From: WHSW01 sp963705955
Lineage (GTDB): Bacteria > Actinomycetota > Thermoleophilia > Solirubrobacterales > 70-9
NCBI GenBank assembly: GCA_963705955.1
Contig: CAVPLH010000006.1
Span: 124,001-188,000, forward strand
DNA: 64,000 nucleotides
Reading direction: 5' to 3'
This document shows, piece by piece, positions 27,253 to 38,135 of the stretch; the stretch's first letter is position 1; each line of letters opens with the position of its first letter. A program made the position numbers and the translations under genes. The notes beneath the pieces were generated by a model. The model searched no databases, was not told the DNA's origin, and worked only from the letters and a program-made list of their open reading frames with translations.

Positions 27253-28683
27253 ATGTGGCACACCCGACACAGCGATCTTCGTGAGCCGGCGGAGCTCCGG
27301 GCGACGAACCGCGCGCTCGACCAGGTCCCACCGACGGCCCCCCCAGCGGTCGAGCCGGAGCCCGATCCCGATATCGATCTCGTCGTCGAGCCGGACGCCG
27401 AGATCGAGGCGGTGCTGCCCGGCGAGGCCGCGGTGGCGCGGGCCGCCCGGCGCTCGCTCGACGGCCACGTTCGCGGGCCGGCTCGCGTCTGGCCGTTTCT
27501 CGGCCCGGCGTTCATCGCCGCCGTTGCCTACATCGACCCCGGCAACTTCGCGACCAACATCGCCGCCGGGGCGCAGTTCGGCTATCTGCTGCTCTGGGTG
27601 GTCGTCGCCGCAAACCTGATCGCGATGCTGATCCAGACCCAGTCGGCGAAGGTCGGGATCGCGACGGGGCGCAACCTGCCCGAGCTCTGCCGCGAGAACC
27701 TCTCGCGCCGGACGTCGATCGGTCTCTGGCTGCAGGCGGAGCTGGTCGCGATGTCGACCGACATCGCCGAGGTCGTCGGCGCCGCGCTCGGGATCAACCT
27801 GCTGTTCGGGATCCCGCTCTTCCCCGCGGCGCTGATCGCCGGGGCGGGAGCGTTCGCGATCCTCGCCCTCCAGCAGCGCGGCTTTCGCCGGCTCGAGGCC
27901 GCGATCGCCGCGCTCGCCGGGGTCGTCCTGCTCTGCTTCGGGTTCGAGATCTTCGTCGCGAAGCCGGACGCCGGCGACGTCGCCGGCCACCTGTTCGTCC
28001 CTGGCTTCAGCGGCACGGAGAGCATCCTGCTCGCAACCGGGATCATCGGGGCGACGGTGATGCCACACGTCGTCTACCTGCATTCGGCGCTCACCCAGAA
28101 GCGGATCGTCGGCCGCAACGTCGACGAGCGTCGGCGCATCCTTCGGTTCGAGAAGATCGACGTGGTGATCGCGATGGTGATCGCCGGGGTCGTCAACCTG
28201 TCGATGATGGTGATGGCCGCGTCGCTGTTCAACGTCGGCGGCCTGACCGGGATCGACAGCATCGAGGGCGCGTTCGCGGGCCTGCAGACGACGGTCTCCG
28301 ACAACGCGGCGACGATCTTCGGCGTCGCGCTGCTGGCCTCCGGGTTCGCCTCGTCGTCGGTCGGGACGATGGCCGGCCAGGTCGTGATGCAGGGCTTCAT
28401 CCAGCGCCGGATCCCGATCTTCCTGCGCCGTGCGATCACGCTCGCGCCGGCGTTGATCGTGCTCGCGATCGGGGTCGCGCCGACCGACGCGCTGGTCGTC
28501 AGCCAGGTGGTGCTCTCGTTCGGGATCCCGTTCGCCCTGATCCCGCTGCTGATCATCGCCCGCAAGCCCGAGGTGATGGGGGCGATGGCGAACCCGAGCT
28601 GGCTGACCGCGATCGCCGGCGTCATCGGTGGCTTGATCATCGCGCTCAACCTGTTCCTGCTTCAGCAGGTCTTCTTCGGCTGA
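27253..28683 (+). CDS. mntH: Nramp-family divalent metal transporter
   Basis: A 476-residue proton-coupled Mn2+/Fe2+ importer with about 11 membrane segments. The metal-site motif DPGNFATN (residues 95-102) is in TM1 and MPHVVYLHSAL in TM6 (near residue 272). The first 75 residues are an acidic, proline-rich cytoplasmic extension (EPEPDPDIDLVVEPDAE) longer than usual. The start is the ATG at 27253. A DtxR-like box just upstream suggests metal-dependent repression. Confidence 0.93.
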   Translation: MWHTRHSDLREPAELRATNRALDQVPPTAPPAVEPEPDPDIDLVVEPDAEIEAVLPGEAAVARAARRSLDGHVRGPARVWPFLGPAFIAAVAYIDPGNFATNIAAGAQFGYLLLWVVVAANLIAMLIQTQSAKVGIATGRNLPELCRENLSRRTSIGLWLQAELVAMSTDIAEVVGAALGINLLFGIPLFPAALIAGAGAFAILALQQRGFRRLEAAIAALAGVVLLCFGFEIFVAKPDAGDVAGHLFVPGFSGTESILLATGIIGATVMPHVVYLHSALTQKRIVGRNVDERRRILRFEKIDVVIAMVIAGVVNLSMMVMAASLFNVGGLTGIDSIEGAFAGLQTTVSDNAATIFGVALLASGFASSSVGTMAGQVVMQGFIQRRIPIFLRRAITLAPALIVLAIGVAPTDALVVSQVVLSFGIPFALIPLLIIARKPEVMGAMANPSWLTAIAGVIGGLIIALNLFLLQQVFFG

Positions 28684-28701
28684 TCGTCACCTCGCGGCCG
28701 G

Positions 28702-28707
28702 TAGGCT
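28702..28707 (+). promoter_or_regulatory. Leaderless -10 box (TAGGCT)
   Basis: TAGGCT followed by 7 bases and the GTG at 28715, with no ribosome binding site. Confidence 0.5.
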
Positions 28708-28714
28708 CCCCGCC

Positions 28715-29077
28715 GTGGCGCTCGCCGACGACTTCCAGTCGATCCTCGACTCGCTGCCGGCCGACTGGACCGACATCGTCTGCGACCTGCGGATCGCCGA
28801 CGAGGACCGCTACATCGACTCGGCGGTCCTGATGACCGAGGTCAACGCCCAGCCCTACTCGGAGGCCGAATGGCACTTCCGGATCAACGTCGCCCACTCG
28901 TTCGGCCACGCCGCGGCGGCGCCGACCGTGAAGGGCACCCTGGCGCTGCTCGACGAGCAGGGGATCGAGGGCGAGCTGATCGTTCGCGATTACCACGAGG
29001 GGCGCGCCGAGGTGGTCCAGATGTGGGGCCGGCCGGAGTCGGTCCGGCGCGAGTTCCGAGCCCGGCGGTCGCTCTGA
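28715..29077 (+). CDS. Conserved hypothetical protein
   Basis: A 120-residue soluble protein (ALADDFQSILDSLPADWTDIVCDLRI, then WHFRINVAHSFGHAAAAPTVKGTLALLDEQGIEGELIVRDYHEGRAEVVQMWGRP). It is mixed alpha/beta with no recognised motif. The GTG start follows a -10 box by 7 bases. It is convergent with the substrate-binding lipoprotein gene, with only 4 bases between stops. No function is assigned. Confidence 0.7.
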   Translation: MALADDFQSILDSLPADWTDIVCDLRIADEDRYIDSAVLMTEVNAQPYSEAEWHFRINVAHSFGHAAAAPTVKGTLALLDEQGIEGELIVRDYHEGRAEVVQMWGRPESVRREFRARRSL

Positions 29078-29081
29078 CCGG

Positions 29082-30062
29082 CTAGCCGCTGTCCTCGCCG
29101 GGCGGCGCGAAGAGCGCGTCGACGTCGATCGGTTGCTCGACGATCCCGTGCTCGAGGTCCCAGTCGGCCCAGCGGTCGAGGATCTCGCGGTCGAGGCCCC
29201 CCGATCGACCGATCGCGTTCGCCGCGAGCAGCGACTGAAGCTGGTCGCCCTGCTCGGTGCGGTCGAGGCCCGGGACCGCGGCGACGAGGTCGTCGAGCGC
29301 CCTCCCGGGCTCGGCGACGACGTCCGCGTAGCCGTGAGCGGTGGCGTCGACCATGCCGCCGACGAGCGACGGCTTCTCCGCCGGCGTCTCGGCGGACGTC
29401 GCCAGCACGAGCTCGGGGTAGCGCGGAGCGCCGAAGTCGTCGACCCGGAACTCGCGGGTCGGGATCCCGAGTCCACGCAGCGCGACGCCCTCGGCGTTCC
29501 AGAACGCCGTCGCGGCGTCGATCCGCCCGGCGGAAAGCGCCGAGACGGCGTCGAAGCCGATCGTCACCCGATCGACCGCGGCCGGGTCGGCTCCGCCGGC
29601 CTCGAGGACCGAGTCGAGCACGGCGTCGTCGGATGGCAGCCCGGTGACCCCGACCGTGCCGCCCTCGAGATCGCGAGGGGTACGGACCGCCTCGCGGTCG
29701 CGCGCGATCACCGCGGCGAGCGGGCGATCGACGATCGCGCCGACGCCGACGATCTCGAGCCCGCGCTCGCGTGCGATCGCGAGGTCGTGGATGTCGAGGA
29801 TCGCGAACTCGGCCCTCCCGGCGGCGAGCAGCTTCGGCGCATCGGTAGCCGAGGACGGCTCGCGGATCGTCAGCGAGATCCCGGCGTCGTCGTAGTAGCC
29901 CCGGGCCTCGGCCTCGTAGATGCCGGTGTGCACGGCGTTCGGCTGGAAGTCCAGCATCAGGGTCGCCTCGTCCGAGGCGCCCGGTTCAGCACCGCCTCCA
30001 CCGCAGGCCGCGAAGGCGACCGTGGCGAGGGCGGCCGCCAGCGGCGCGGCGACCGATCTCAT
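29082..30062 (-). CDS. ABC transporter substrate-binding lipoprotein, NMT1/ThiY-like
   Basis: A 326-residue lipoprotein with lipobox VAFAAC (Cys about 20). The mature protein starts with LMLDFQPNAVHTGIYEAEARGYY, the hallmark of NMT1/THI5-like binding proteins, and continues with FAILDIHDLAIARERGL and the hinge LEGGTVGVTGLPSDDAVL. Relatives bind pyrimidine thiamin precursors, sulfonates or nitrate. The QPNAVHTGIY segment favours the thiamin-precursor (ThiY) group. No permease or ATPase gene is adjacent. The ATG at 30062 follows TAACCT (30072-30077) by 9 bases. Confidence 0.85.
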   Translation of the reverse strand: MRSVAAPLAAALATVAFAACGGGGAEPGASDEATLMLDFQPNAVHTGIYEAEARGYYDDAGISLTIREPSSATDAPKLLAAGRAEFAILDIHDLAIARERGLEIVGVGAIVDRPLAAVIARDREAVRTPRDLEGGTVGVTGLPSDDAVLDSVLEAGGADPAAVDRVTIGFDAVSALSAGRIDAATAFWNAEGVALRGLGIPTREFRVDDFGAPRYPELVLATSAETPAEKPSLVGGMVDATAHGYADVVAEPGRALDDLVAAVPGLDRTEQGDQLQSLLAANAIGRSGGLDREILDRWADWDLEHGIVEQPIDVDALFAPPGEDSG

Positions 30063-30095
30063 CGATCCGCGAGGTTAGTCCTGCCGGGCCGGCGG

Positions 30096-30101
30096 TAGCC
30101 T
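30096..30101 (+). promoter_or_regulatory. Leaderless -10 box (TAGCCT) of ppa
   Basis: TAGCCT followed by 8 bases and the ATG at 30110, with no ribosome binding site. Confidence 0.5.
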
Positions 30102-30109
30102 TGCCCCCG

Positions 30110-30646
30110 ATGCTCGAGCCTCCGCTCACCGACGAGCACCCGGTTACCCACGAGCTGCTGGCGTTCGTCGAGATCCCGAAGGGAAGTCGGAACAAGTACG
30201 AGTACGACGAGGGGATCGGGCGCATCGTCCTCGACCGATTCCTCTCCTCCTCGATGGTCTATCCGACCGACTACGGGTTCCTGATGGGCCATCGCGGGCG
30301 CGACGGCGATCCGCTCGACGCGATGGTCTGTGTCTCCGAGCCCACCTTTCCCGGCTGCGTGATCCCGGTGAAGCCGATCGCGCTGTTCGTGATGCGCGAC
30401 GAGAAGGGCGAGGACGACAAGGTCGTCTGCGTGCCGACCCATGATCCGGGCTGGAACACGGCCGAGACGCTCGCCGACATCCCCGAGGCGATGCAGCGCG
30501 AGATCACCCACTTCTTCTCCGTCTACAAGCAGCTCGAGGGCAAGCAGGTACGGGTCGACGGCTGGCGTTCGCTCGAGCAGGCGCTCGAGGTGATCGCCGA
30601 GGGTCGCCGGCTGCAGATGGAGCACGACGCGCCCCGGCGGACCTGA
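30110..30646 (+). CDS. ppa: Inorganic pyrophosphatase, family I
   Basis: A 178-residue soluble Mg2+-dependent pyrophosphatase. The family signature D-G-D-P-x-D is present (RDGDPLDAMV), preceded by EIPKGSRNKYEYDE and YPTDYGF. It hydrolyses PPi released by biosynthesis. The ATG at 30110 is used. A TTG 9 bases upstream is in frame but lies within the -10 region. Confidence 0.96.
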   Translation: MLEPPLTDEHPVTHELLAFVEIPKGSRNKYEYDEGIGRIVLDRFLSSSMVYPTDYGFLMGHRGRDGDPLDAMVCVSEPTFPGCVIPVKPIALFVMRDEKGEDDKVVCVPTHDPGWNTAETLADIPEAMQREITHFFSVYKQLEGKQVRVDGWRSLEQALEVIAEGRRLQMEHDAPRRT

Positions 30647-30720
30647 GGCGGGAGCGGGCCTGCCCGCGCGCGGGCACCTATAGACTGCCGCGCGCAACCC
30701 CACCGAGGAGGAATGTAGAA

Positions 30721-31509
30721 GTGCAGGATCGAGGTCTGGCGGCCTACGCAGCCGAGTTGTTGGGAACGCTGTTCCTGGTCTTCGTGATCGGCATGGTGGT
30801 CACCCTCTTCGTGTCGACTGGCGCCAACGCCTCGACCGGTTCGGACTTTGCCGTGGTCGGACTCGCCCACGCCTTCGTCCTCTTCCTGTTGATCATGGCC
30901 TTCGGGCAGGTGAGCGGCGGGCACTTCAACCCGGCGATCACGGTCGCCGCGGCGGCGATGCGGCGGATCGACCCGGTCGACGCCGTCGTCTACATCCTCG
31001 CCCAGCTCTCCGGCGCGGTTCTCGGCGCGCTGCTCGTCAAGGGCCTGCTGCTCGACGAGGGTCGCGCCAGTCACTACGGCGCGGCGACGATCAGTCCGCT
31101 GTTGGGAGGCTCGTTCGCGGCGTCTGTATGCGAGGGCATCGGAGCCTTCCTGCTCGTGCTCGCCGTCTGCGCCGTGGCGATGAACCCGCGGGCGCGCCAG
31201 GAGTGGGCGCCGTACGTGATCGGCACCACGCTGGGCTTCGCGGTGATGATCTTCGGCCCGCTGACCGGCGGCTCGTTCAACCCGGCGCGCTGGTTCGGGC
31301 CGGCGCTGGTCGGCGACGCGTTCGGCAGCTTCAGCGACATCTGGCCGTACGTGATCGGCCCGTTGGTCGGAGGGCTGCTCGCGGTCGTCGTCTACAGGTT
31401 CGTGATCGCCGGCCCGCAGTTCGCCGAGGGCCCCGAGCCGCCGACATCCGACGTCCGCGGGGTTGCCCAGGCGGTCAAGGACGCCGAGGTCCGCGAGCGC
31501 AACAAATAG
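30721..31509 (+). CDS. Aquaporin / glycerol facilitator (MIP family)
   Basis: A 262-residue six-helix channel with both NPA motifs (GHFNPAITVAAA and GGSFNPARWFGPALV). The Arg after the second NPA is the selectivity-filter arginine. GAGGAGG lies about 8-10 bases before the GTG start. This is one of the clear Shine-Dalgarno starts in the window. Water versus glycerol preference cannot be settled from the sequence. Heptamer element 3 lies directly downstream. Confidence 0.94.
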   Translation: MQDRGLAAYAAELLGTLFLVFVIGMVVTLFVSTGANASTGSDFAVVGLAHAFVLFLLIMAFGQVSGGHFNPAITVAAAAMRRIDPVDAVVYILAQLSGAVLGALLVKGLLLDEGRASHYGAATISPLLGGSFAASVCEGIGAFLLVLAVCAVAMNPRARQEWAPYVIGTTLGFAVMIFGPLTGGSFNPARWFGPALVGDAFGSFSDIWPYVIGPLVGGLLAVVVYRFVIAGPQFAEGPEPPTSDVRGVAQAVKDAEVRERNK

Positions 31510-31517
31510 CGGTCGTG

Positions 31518-31588
31518 GCTCGGAGCCCGTAGCTCGTCGCTCGGCGTCGGCGCGTCGGTGGCGAGCCGGGAGCAGTCGGCTACCGAGC
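31518..31588. repeat. Degenerate heptamer inverted-repeat element 3 (aquaporin-fbiC spacer)
   Basis: The left arm reads GCTCGGA GCCCGTA GCTCGTC GCTCGGC (31518-31545). The right arm, read as the reverse complement of 31560-31588, gives GCTCGCC GCTCCCG GCCGACT CTCGGTA. The 7-base period and inverted layout resemble elements 1 and 2, but many positions have changed. It ends 8 bases before the fbiC start. Confidence 0.5.
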
Positions 31589-31595
31589 GCTCAGC

Positions 31596-33831
<2,236 letters not shown>

Positions 33832-33838
33832 GCCGACG

Positions 33839-34825
33839 ATGAGGGCGATGGTCCTCGACACGCCCGGGTCACCGCTCGTCGGGCGGGAGGTCGCCGAGCC
33901 CGAGCCCGGCCCCGGGAGCGTCGCCGTGCGGGTGGCGGCCTGTGGCGTCTGTCGCACCGACCTGCACATCGTCGACCGCGAGCTGCCCGATCCGAAGCTG
34001 CCGCTCGTCCTCGGCCACCAGGTCGTCGGCGAGGTGGTCGCCGTGGGCCAGGGCAGCGAGCGCTTCGCGACCGGCGACCGGGTCGGCATTCCGTGGCTCG
34101 GCTGGACCTGCGGCGAGTGTCGATATTGCCGCTCGGGGCGGGAGAACCTCTGCGTGCGGGCGCGCTTCACCGGCTATCAGCTCGACGGCGGCTACGCCGA
34201 GCTCGCGGTCGCGGACGAGCGTTACTGCATCCCGCTGCCCGAGGCGCCGCCGGCCGCCGAGCTCGCCCCGTTGCTCTGTGCCGGGCTGATCGGCTACCGG
34301 GCCCTGGGGATGTGCGGCGATGCCGAGCGCCTCGGCCTCTACGGATTCGGCGCCTCCGCGCACATCGTCTGCCAGGTCGCGGTGCACGAGGGCAGGCGGG
34401 TGTTCGCGGTCACGAAGCCGGGCGACGACGCGAAGCAGGCGTTCGCGCGCGAGCTCGGCGCCGAGTGGGCGGGCGCCGCCGACGAGGTGCCCGAGCCGCT
34501 CGACGCCGCGATCATCTTCGCCCCTGCCGGCGAGCTGGTCCCGACCGCCCTGCGGGCGCTCGCCCCGGGCGGCAGCGTCGTCTGCGCCGGCATCCACATG
34601 AGCGACATCCCCTCGTTTCCGTACGAGTCGTTGTGGGAGGAGCGCCAGATCCGCTCGGTCGCCAACCTGACGCGCGCCGACGGCGCAAGCTTCCTGCCGC
34701 TGGCGACGTCGATCGGCGTCCGGACGCAGATCGCGACCTATTCGCTGGCGGCGGCGAACGCGGCGCTCGAAGACCTGCGCGCCGGCGCGTTCACGGGCTC
34801 GGCAGTGCTGGAGATCGGCGCGTGA
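33839..34825 (+). CDS. Zinc-dependent alcohol dehydrogenase
   Basis: A 328-residue MDR alcohol dehydrogenase. The catalytic zinc site is shown by ACGVCRTDLHIV and LGHQVVGEV, and the structural zinc site by four Cys in GWTCGECRYCRSGRENLC. The cofactor region is GLYGFGASAH. The C-terminus is short and typical of the AdhP-like bacterial group. It begins 8 bases after fbiC on the same strand, so cotranscription is likely. An F420 connection is not implied, since the cofactor loop looks NAD(P)-type. Confidence 0.92.
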   Translation: MRAMVLDTPGSPLVGREVAEPEPGPGSVAVRVAACGVCRTDLHIVDRELPDPKLPLVLGHQVVGEVVAVGQGSERFATGDRVGIPWLGWTCGECRYCRSGRENLCVRARFTGYQLDGGYAELAVADERYCIPLPEAPPAAELAPLLCAGLIGYRALGMCGDAERLGLYGFGASAHIVCQVAVHEGRRVFAVTKPGDDAKQAFARELGAEWAGAADEVPEPLDAAIIFAPAGELVPTALRALAPGGSVVCAGIHMSDIPSFPYESLWEERQIRSVANLTRADGASFLPLATSIGVRTQIATYSLAAANAALEDLRAGAFTGSAVLEIGA

Positions 34826-34869
34826 CCGGTTTCACGTCCGGTTCCGCTCGCCCCGGAGGCGCGCGGCGT

Positions 34870-34875
34870 TAGGGT
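34870..34875 (+). promoter_or_regulatory. Leaderless -10 box (TAGGGT)
   Basis: TAGGGT followed by 7 bases and the ATG at 34883, with no ribosome binding site. Confidence 0.5.
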
Positions 34876-34882
34876 TGAGCGG

Positions 34883-35281
34883 ATGGCAGACGTGACGGTG
34901 AAGCGGAGCAACGAGTTCGAGCCGACGTTCGGGGGCGGGATGCTGAAGGCGCGCGCGGCGCTCGGCGTGACCTCGTTCGGGATGCAGCTGCTCCGATTTC
35001 CCCCGAACGCCGACCAATACCCCGAGCACGACCATGCGAGCGACGGTCAGGAGGAGGTCTACACCGTGCTCGAGGGAACGGCGACCCTGCGGGCCGGCGG
35101 AGAGGAGCACCTGCTCGAGCCGGGAGTGTTCGCGCGCGTCGGCCCGAACGAGTCGCGGAAGCTGATCACCGGCGATCAGCCGGCGTTGATCCTCGCGCTC
35201 GCCGGAGTGCCTGGAGGGGTCTTCGAGGTCAAGGACTTCACCGAGGAGGGCGAGCCCGACCCGCTCGCCTCGGACGGCTGA
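34883..35281 (+). CDS. Cupin-domain protein, copy 1
   Basis: A 132-residue single-domain cupin. The metal-site motifs are present (YPEHDHASDGQEEVYTVLEG, and the second motif around HLLEPGVFARVGPNE). It begins MADVTVKR, identical to the next gene's start, and the pair are tandem paralogues. Whether it binds metal and what it acts on are unknown. Confidence 0.8.
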   Translation: MADVTVKRSNEFEPTFGGGMLKARAALGVTSFGMQLLRFPPNADQYPEHDHASDGQEEVYTVLEGTATLRAGGEEHLLEPGVFARVGPNESRKLITGDQPALILALAGVPGGVFEVKDFTEEGEPDPLASDG

Positions 35282-35285
35282 GCCG

Positions 35286-35717
35286 ATGGCCGACGTCACC
35301 GTCAAGCGGATCGAGGACTTCGAGGCGATCTTCGGCGGCGGCTTCCGCCGCGCACGCGCCGGCCTCGGGGTGACCTCGTTCGGCCTCGCGGTGATCGACT
35401 TGCCGCCGCATTTCACGGTCTATCCCGACCACGACCAGGCGCACGACCGTCAGGAGGAGGTCTACACCCTGCTCAGCGGTCAGGCGACCGTTCGGGTCGG
35501 CGGTCAGCGCGGAAGCGAGCACCACCTCGAGCCGGGCGTCTGGATCCGCGTCGGGGCGGACGAGAAGCGCAAGATCATCACCGGCGACGAGCCCGCTCGG
35601 GTGCTCGCGATCGGCGGGACCCCGGGCGATGTCTACCGGCCGCCCGAGTTCACCGAGGAGGGCGCCGCGGCACCGCCGATGATCGACAAGGAGCACGCGG
35701 CCGAGCACCTCACGTAA
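35286..35717 (+). CDS. Cupin-domain protein, copy 2
   Basis: A 143-residue tandem paralogue of the preceding cupin, 4 bases downstream. The first motif is YPDHDQAHDRQEEVYTLLSG and the second HHLEPGVWIRVGADE. One expected His of motif 1 is replaced by Gln (HDQ instead of HDH), which could alter metal binding compared with copy 1. Function is unknown. Confidence 0.8.
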   Translation: MADVTVKRIEDFEAIFGGGFRRARAGLGVTSFGLAVIDLPPHFTVYPDHDQAHDRQEEVYTLLSGQATVRVGGQRGSEHHLEPGVWIRVGADEKRKIITGDEPARVLAIGGTPGDVYRPPEFTEEGAAAPPMIDKEHAAEHLT

Positions 35718-35733
35718 GCGGCGCGGGCGCGAT

Positions 35734-36502
35734 CTAGCGGAACAGATCCTCGTCGGCCGAGCGCTGGAGGGCCGCCGCGGCCCCGGGTCCGTCGTCCTCC
35801 GTCCGCCACCGCCCGGCTCCGCGGATCAGGACCGCCGGGATCCCGTCCGCCTTCTCGCGGGCGAGGTCGGCGGCGGCCGCGAGCTCGTCGGCGACCGCGA
35901 TCGCCGTCGCCGCGAGCTCGTCACCGAGCGCGTCGCGACGCCCGCGCCAGTCGTCGAGGGCGACGAGGCCGGCGCAGCCGATCGCGACGTCCGCCTGGCC
36001 GACCCGCCACGGGCGGCCGAAGCTGTCGGCGACGACGACGGCGGGACGCGTCCCGCAGGCCGCGGCGAGCTGCCCGCGGATCAGGCGAGCCGAGGCGTCG
36101 GCATCGCGCGGCAGCAGGGTCGCGGTCCCGGCGCCGGGAACGTTTGAGAAGTCGATCCCGGCGTTCGCGCAGATCCAGCCGCCGTGCGTCTCGACGATCA
36201 GCACCGTGCCGCTCGCGCGGACGATCCTGCGCGATTCCGAGAGCACCAGCTCGACGATCCGCGGGTCCTTGCCGAGCGCGGCGGCGAGCTCCTCGGCGCG
36301 CTCGCCGGGCTCGACCGCCGCCAGCCGCCGGATCCTCCCTTCGGCCTTCGAGACGACCTTCTGCGAGACGACGATGACGTCGCCGTCATCGGGCTCGAGT
36401 CCCGAAGCCTTCGCCGCGGCGGCGATCAGCGCCCCGAGGTCGTCGCCTTCGCTGACCTCGGCGAGACCGCGGATCGGCTCGATCTCGAGCTTCGCGCGTC
36501 AT
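35734..36502 (-). CDS. cofE: F420-0:gamma-glutamyl ligase, CofE type (one frameshift near start)
   Basis: CofE adds gamma-linked glutamates to F420-0. The protein (about 255 residues, the CofE/FbiB N-terminal domain alone) shows GDVIVVSQKVVSKAEGR, then ETHGGWICANAGIDFSNVPG and LLPRDADASA. The natural start is the ATG at 36502 overlapping the cofC stop (ATGA), but the conserved frame begins only after one extra base near 36485-36493. Removing it gives MTRELEIEPIRGL. Last gene of the fno-cofD-cofC-cofE operon. The FMN-binding C-terminal domain of full FbiB is absent. Confidence 0.92.
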
Positions 36503-37185
36503 TCCCGCTGTCCGGTGATCGGGCCCAGGTCCTGCAGTGCCGCGGCGGCGGCCGGTGCGCGCTCCGGGCGTTCGGCGAGCACGGCGGCGAGCGCGACGAG
36601 GTCGTCGGGTGTGTCGAGGTCGAGCGCCAGCGACTCGAGCCGCTCGGTGGCAACCTCGTATCCGGCCCGCCCGGCGCGATCGCGGTGGCGCTCCGCGCTG
36701 CCCTCGCCGAACGCCGGTCCGATCGCGTCGCCGGGCGCCAGGAGGAGGGCGTTGGTCCCGGTCCCATGGCGGTCGGGAACGACGCCGACCCGGCCCGGTC
36801 TCATCCGCGACAGGGCGCCGTCGAGCTCGTCGGGATCGAGCAGCGGGCAGTCGCCCGGCAGCAGTGCCGTGCATTCGGCGCCCAGCGACAGCGCGCGGAT
36901 GATCCCCAGCGTCGCCGCCTCGGAATGGCCGCGGTCGTTGGGGTCGCGCAGGACCTCGATCGGGGTCTCGACGCGTCGCGCGTGTGCGAGGGCGATCCGC
37001 TCCGCTCGGCCCTCGCCGGTGATCACGATGACGCGCTCGATCGCTCGCGCGGCGGTCACGGCCTCGAGCACGTCGGTCAGCATCGCCTTCACGATCGCCG
37101 CCCGCTGCGGGCGGTCGAGAGCCTCGAGCAGCCGCTGCTTGGCGCCTCCGAAGCGTTTCACGGGGATGATCGCGGTCGCTCTCAT
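36499..37185 (-). CDS. cofC: Phosphoenolpyruvate/2-phospholactate guanylyltransferase
   Basis: CofC/FbiD (228 residues) activates PEP or 2-phospholactate with GTP for F420 side-chain assembly. It is a GT-A nucleotidyltransferase with the N-terminal motif IIPVKRFGGAKQRL, the metal motif ALLPGDCPLL and the GTGTNALLL loop. The start ATG at 37185 is 22 bases after the cofD stop. Actinobacterial enzymes are known to use PEP. Confidence 0.95.
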   Translation of the reverse strand: MRATAIIPVKRFGGAKQRLLEALDRPQRAAIVKAMLTDVLEAVTAARAIERVIVITGEGRAERIALAHARRVETPIEVLRDPNDRGHSEAATLGIIRALSLGAECTALLPGDCPLLDPDELDGALSRMRPGRVGVVPDRHGTGTNALLLAPGDAIGPAFGEGSAERHRDRAGRAGYEVATERLESLALDLDTPDDLVALAAVLAERPERAPAAAAALQDLGPITGQRE

Positions 37186-37207
37186 GGCCGGCCGGGGCGC
37201 CGCAGAT

Positions 37208-38128
37208 CTAGGTGGCCTTCACGAGGCTCCGGCCGAAGTCGAGGACCTGTCGAGCCAGAGCCTCGCGGCCGGCCGCGTCGCTCATCAGGGTCGGGCAGCG
37301 ATGCACGGCCGGCCCCTCGATCGGGCCCTGATCGTCGGTCACCATCCCGTCGAGGAGCCCGGGGTAGAGGGAGGCGACGCCGGCGGCGCTGAGCGGCCTG
37401 CCGAGGGCGGCGAGAAAGGACTCGGTCGGCCCCTTGACCGAGCGCCCGCCGACCAGCGGGTTGACGGCGACGACCGGGGCGCCGGAGGCGTCGATCCGCT
37501 CGCGGACGCCGGGCAGGGCGAGGATCGGCCCGATCGAGATCACCGGGTTCGACGGCGCGATCACGATCAGGTCCGCGCTCTCGAGGGCCTCGACCACCTC
37601 GGGGGTCGGGCGGGCTGCGGCGATTCCGTCGACGCTCACCTCCTCGATCTCGCCCTCGCCGCGGTCGAGGATCAGGAACTCCTGAAGCCCGCGCCAGCCG
37701 GCGCCGGTCCGGATCCGCGTCCGGACCGGATCGTTCGACATCGGCAGGACCCGGGCGCGCGCCCCGAGCGATGCCGCGATCTGGGCCTGCGCCGCGGTCA
37801 GTGTCCCTCCCTCGGCGAGGAAGTGGGTGCGGTACAGCGCGGTCGCCAGATCGCGGTCGCTGAGCGAGAACCAGCCCGGCGCCCCGAGCGTCTGCATCTG
37901 CTCGGCGACGACGAAGGCGTCTTCCCGAAAGCCCCATCCACGCTCGGTGTCGATCACCCCGGCGAGCCAGTAGGTGACGAGGTCGGGATCGACGCAGACA
38001 TGGAGACCCGCGAACTCGATGTCATCCGCCGTGTTGGCGACCACCGCCAGCTCGTCGCCCAGCAGGGCCTGCAGGCCGGCGGCGAGCTTGCCACCGCCGG
38101 TGCCACCGGCGAGCAGCGCGACGCTCAT
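37208..38128 (-). CDS. cofD: 2-phospho-L-lactate (or enolpyruvyl) transferase
   Basis: CofD/FbiA (306 residues) joins the activated three-carbon unit to FO to give F420-0 or its dehydro form. Diagnostic segments are ALLAGGTGGGKLAAGL at the start, VVANTADDIEFAGLHVCVDPD, and PSNPVISIGPILALPG for GDP-type binding. It starts 7 bases after the fno stop and is clearly in the same operon. Confidence 0.96.
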   Translation of the reverse strand: MSVALLAGGTGGGKLAAGLQALLGDELAVVANTADDIEFAGLHVCVDPDLVTYWLAGVIDTERGWGFREDAFVVAEQMQTLGAPGWFSLSDRDLATALYRTHFLAEGGTLTAAQAQIAASLGARARVLPMSNDPVRTRIRTGAGWRGLQEFLILDRGEGEIEEVSVDGIAAARPTPEVVEALESADLIVIAPSNPVISIGPILALPGVRERIDASGAPVVAVNPLVGGRSVKGPTESFLAALGRPLSAAGVASLYPGLLDGMVTDDQGPIEGPAVHRCPTLMSDAAGREALARQVLDFGRSLVKAT

Positions 38129-38135
38129 CGCGGTC

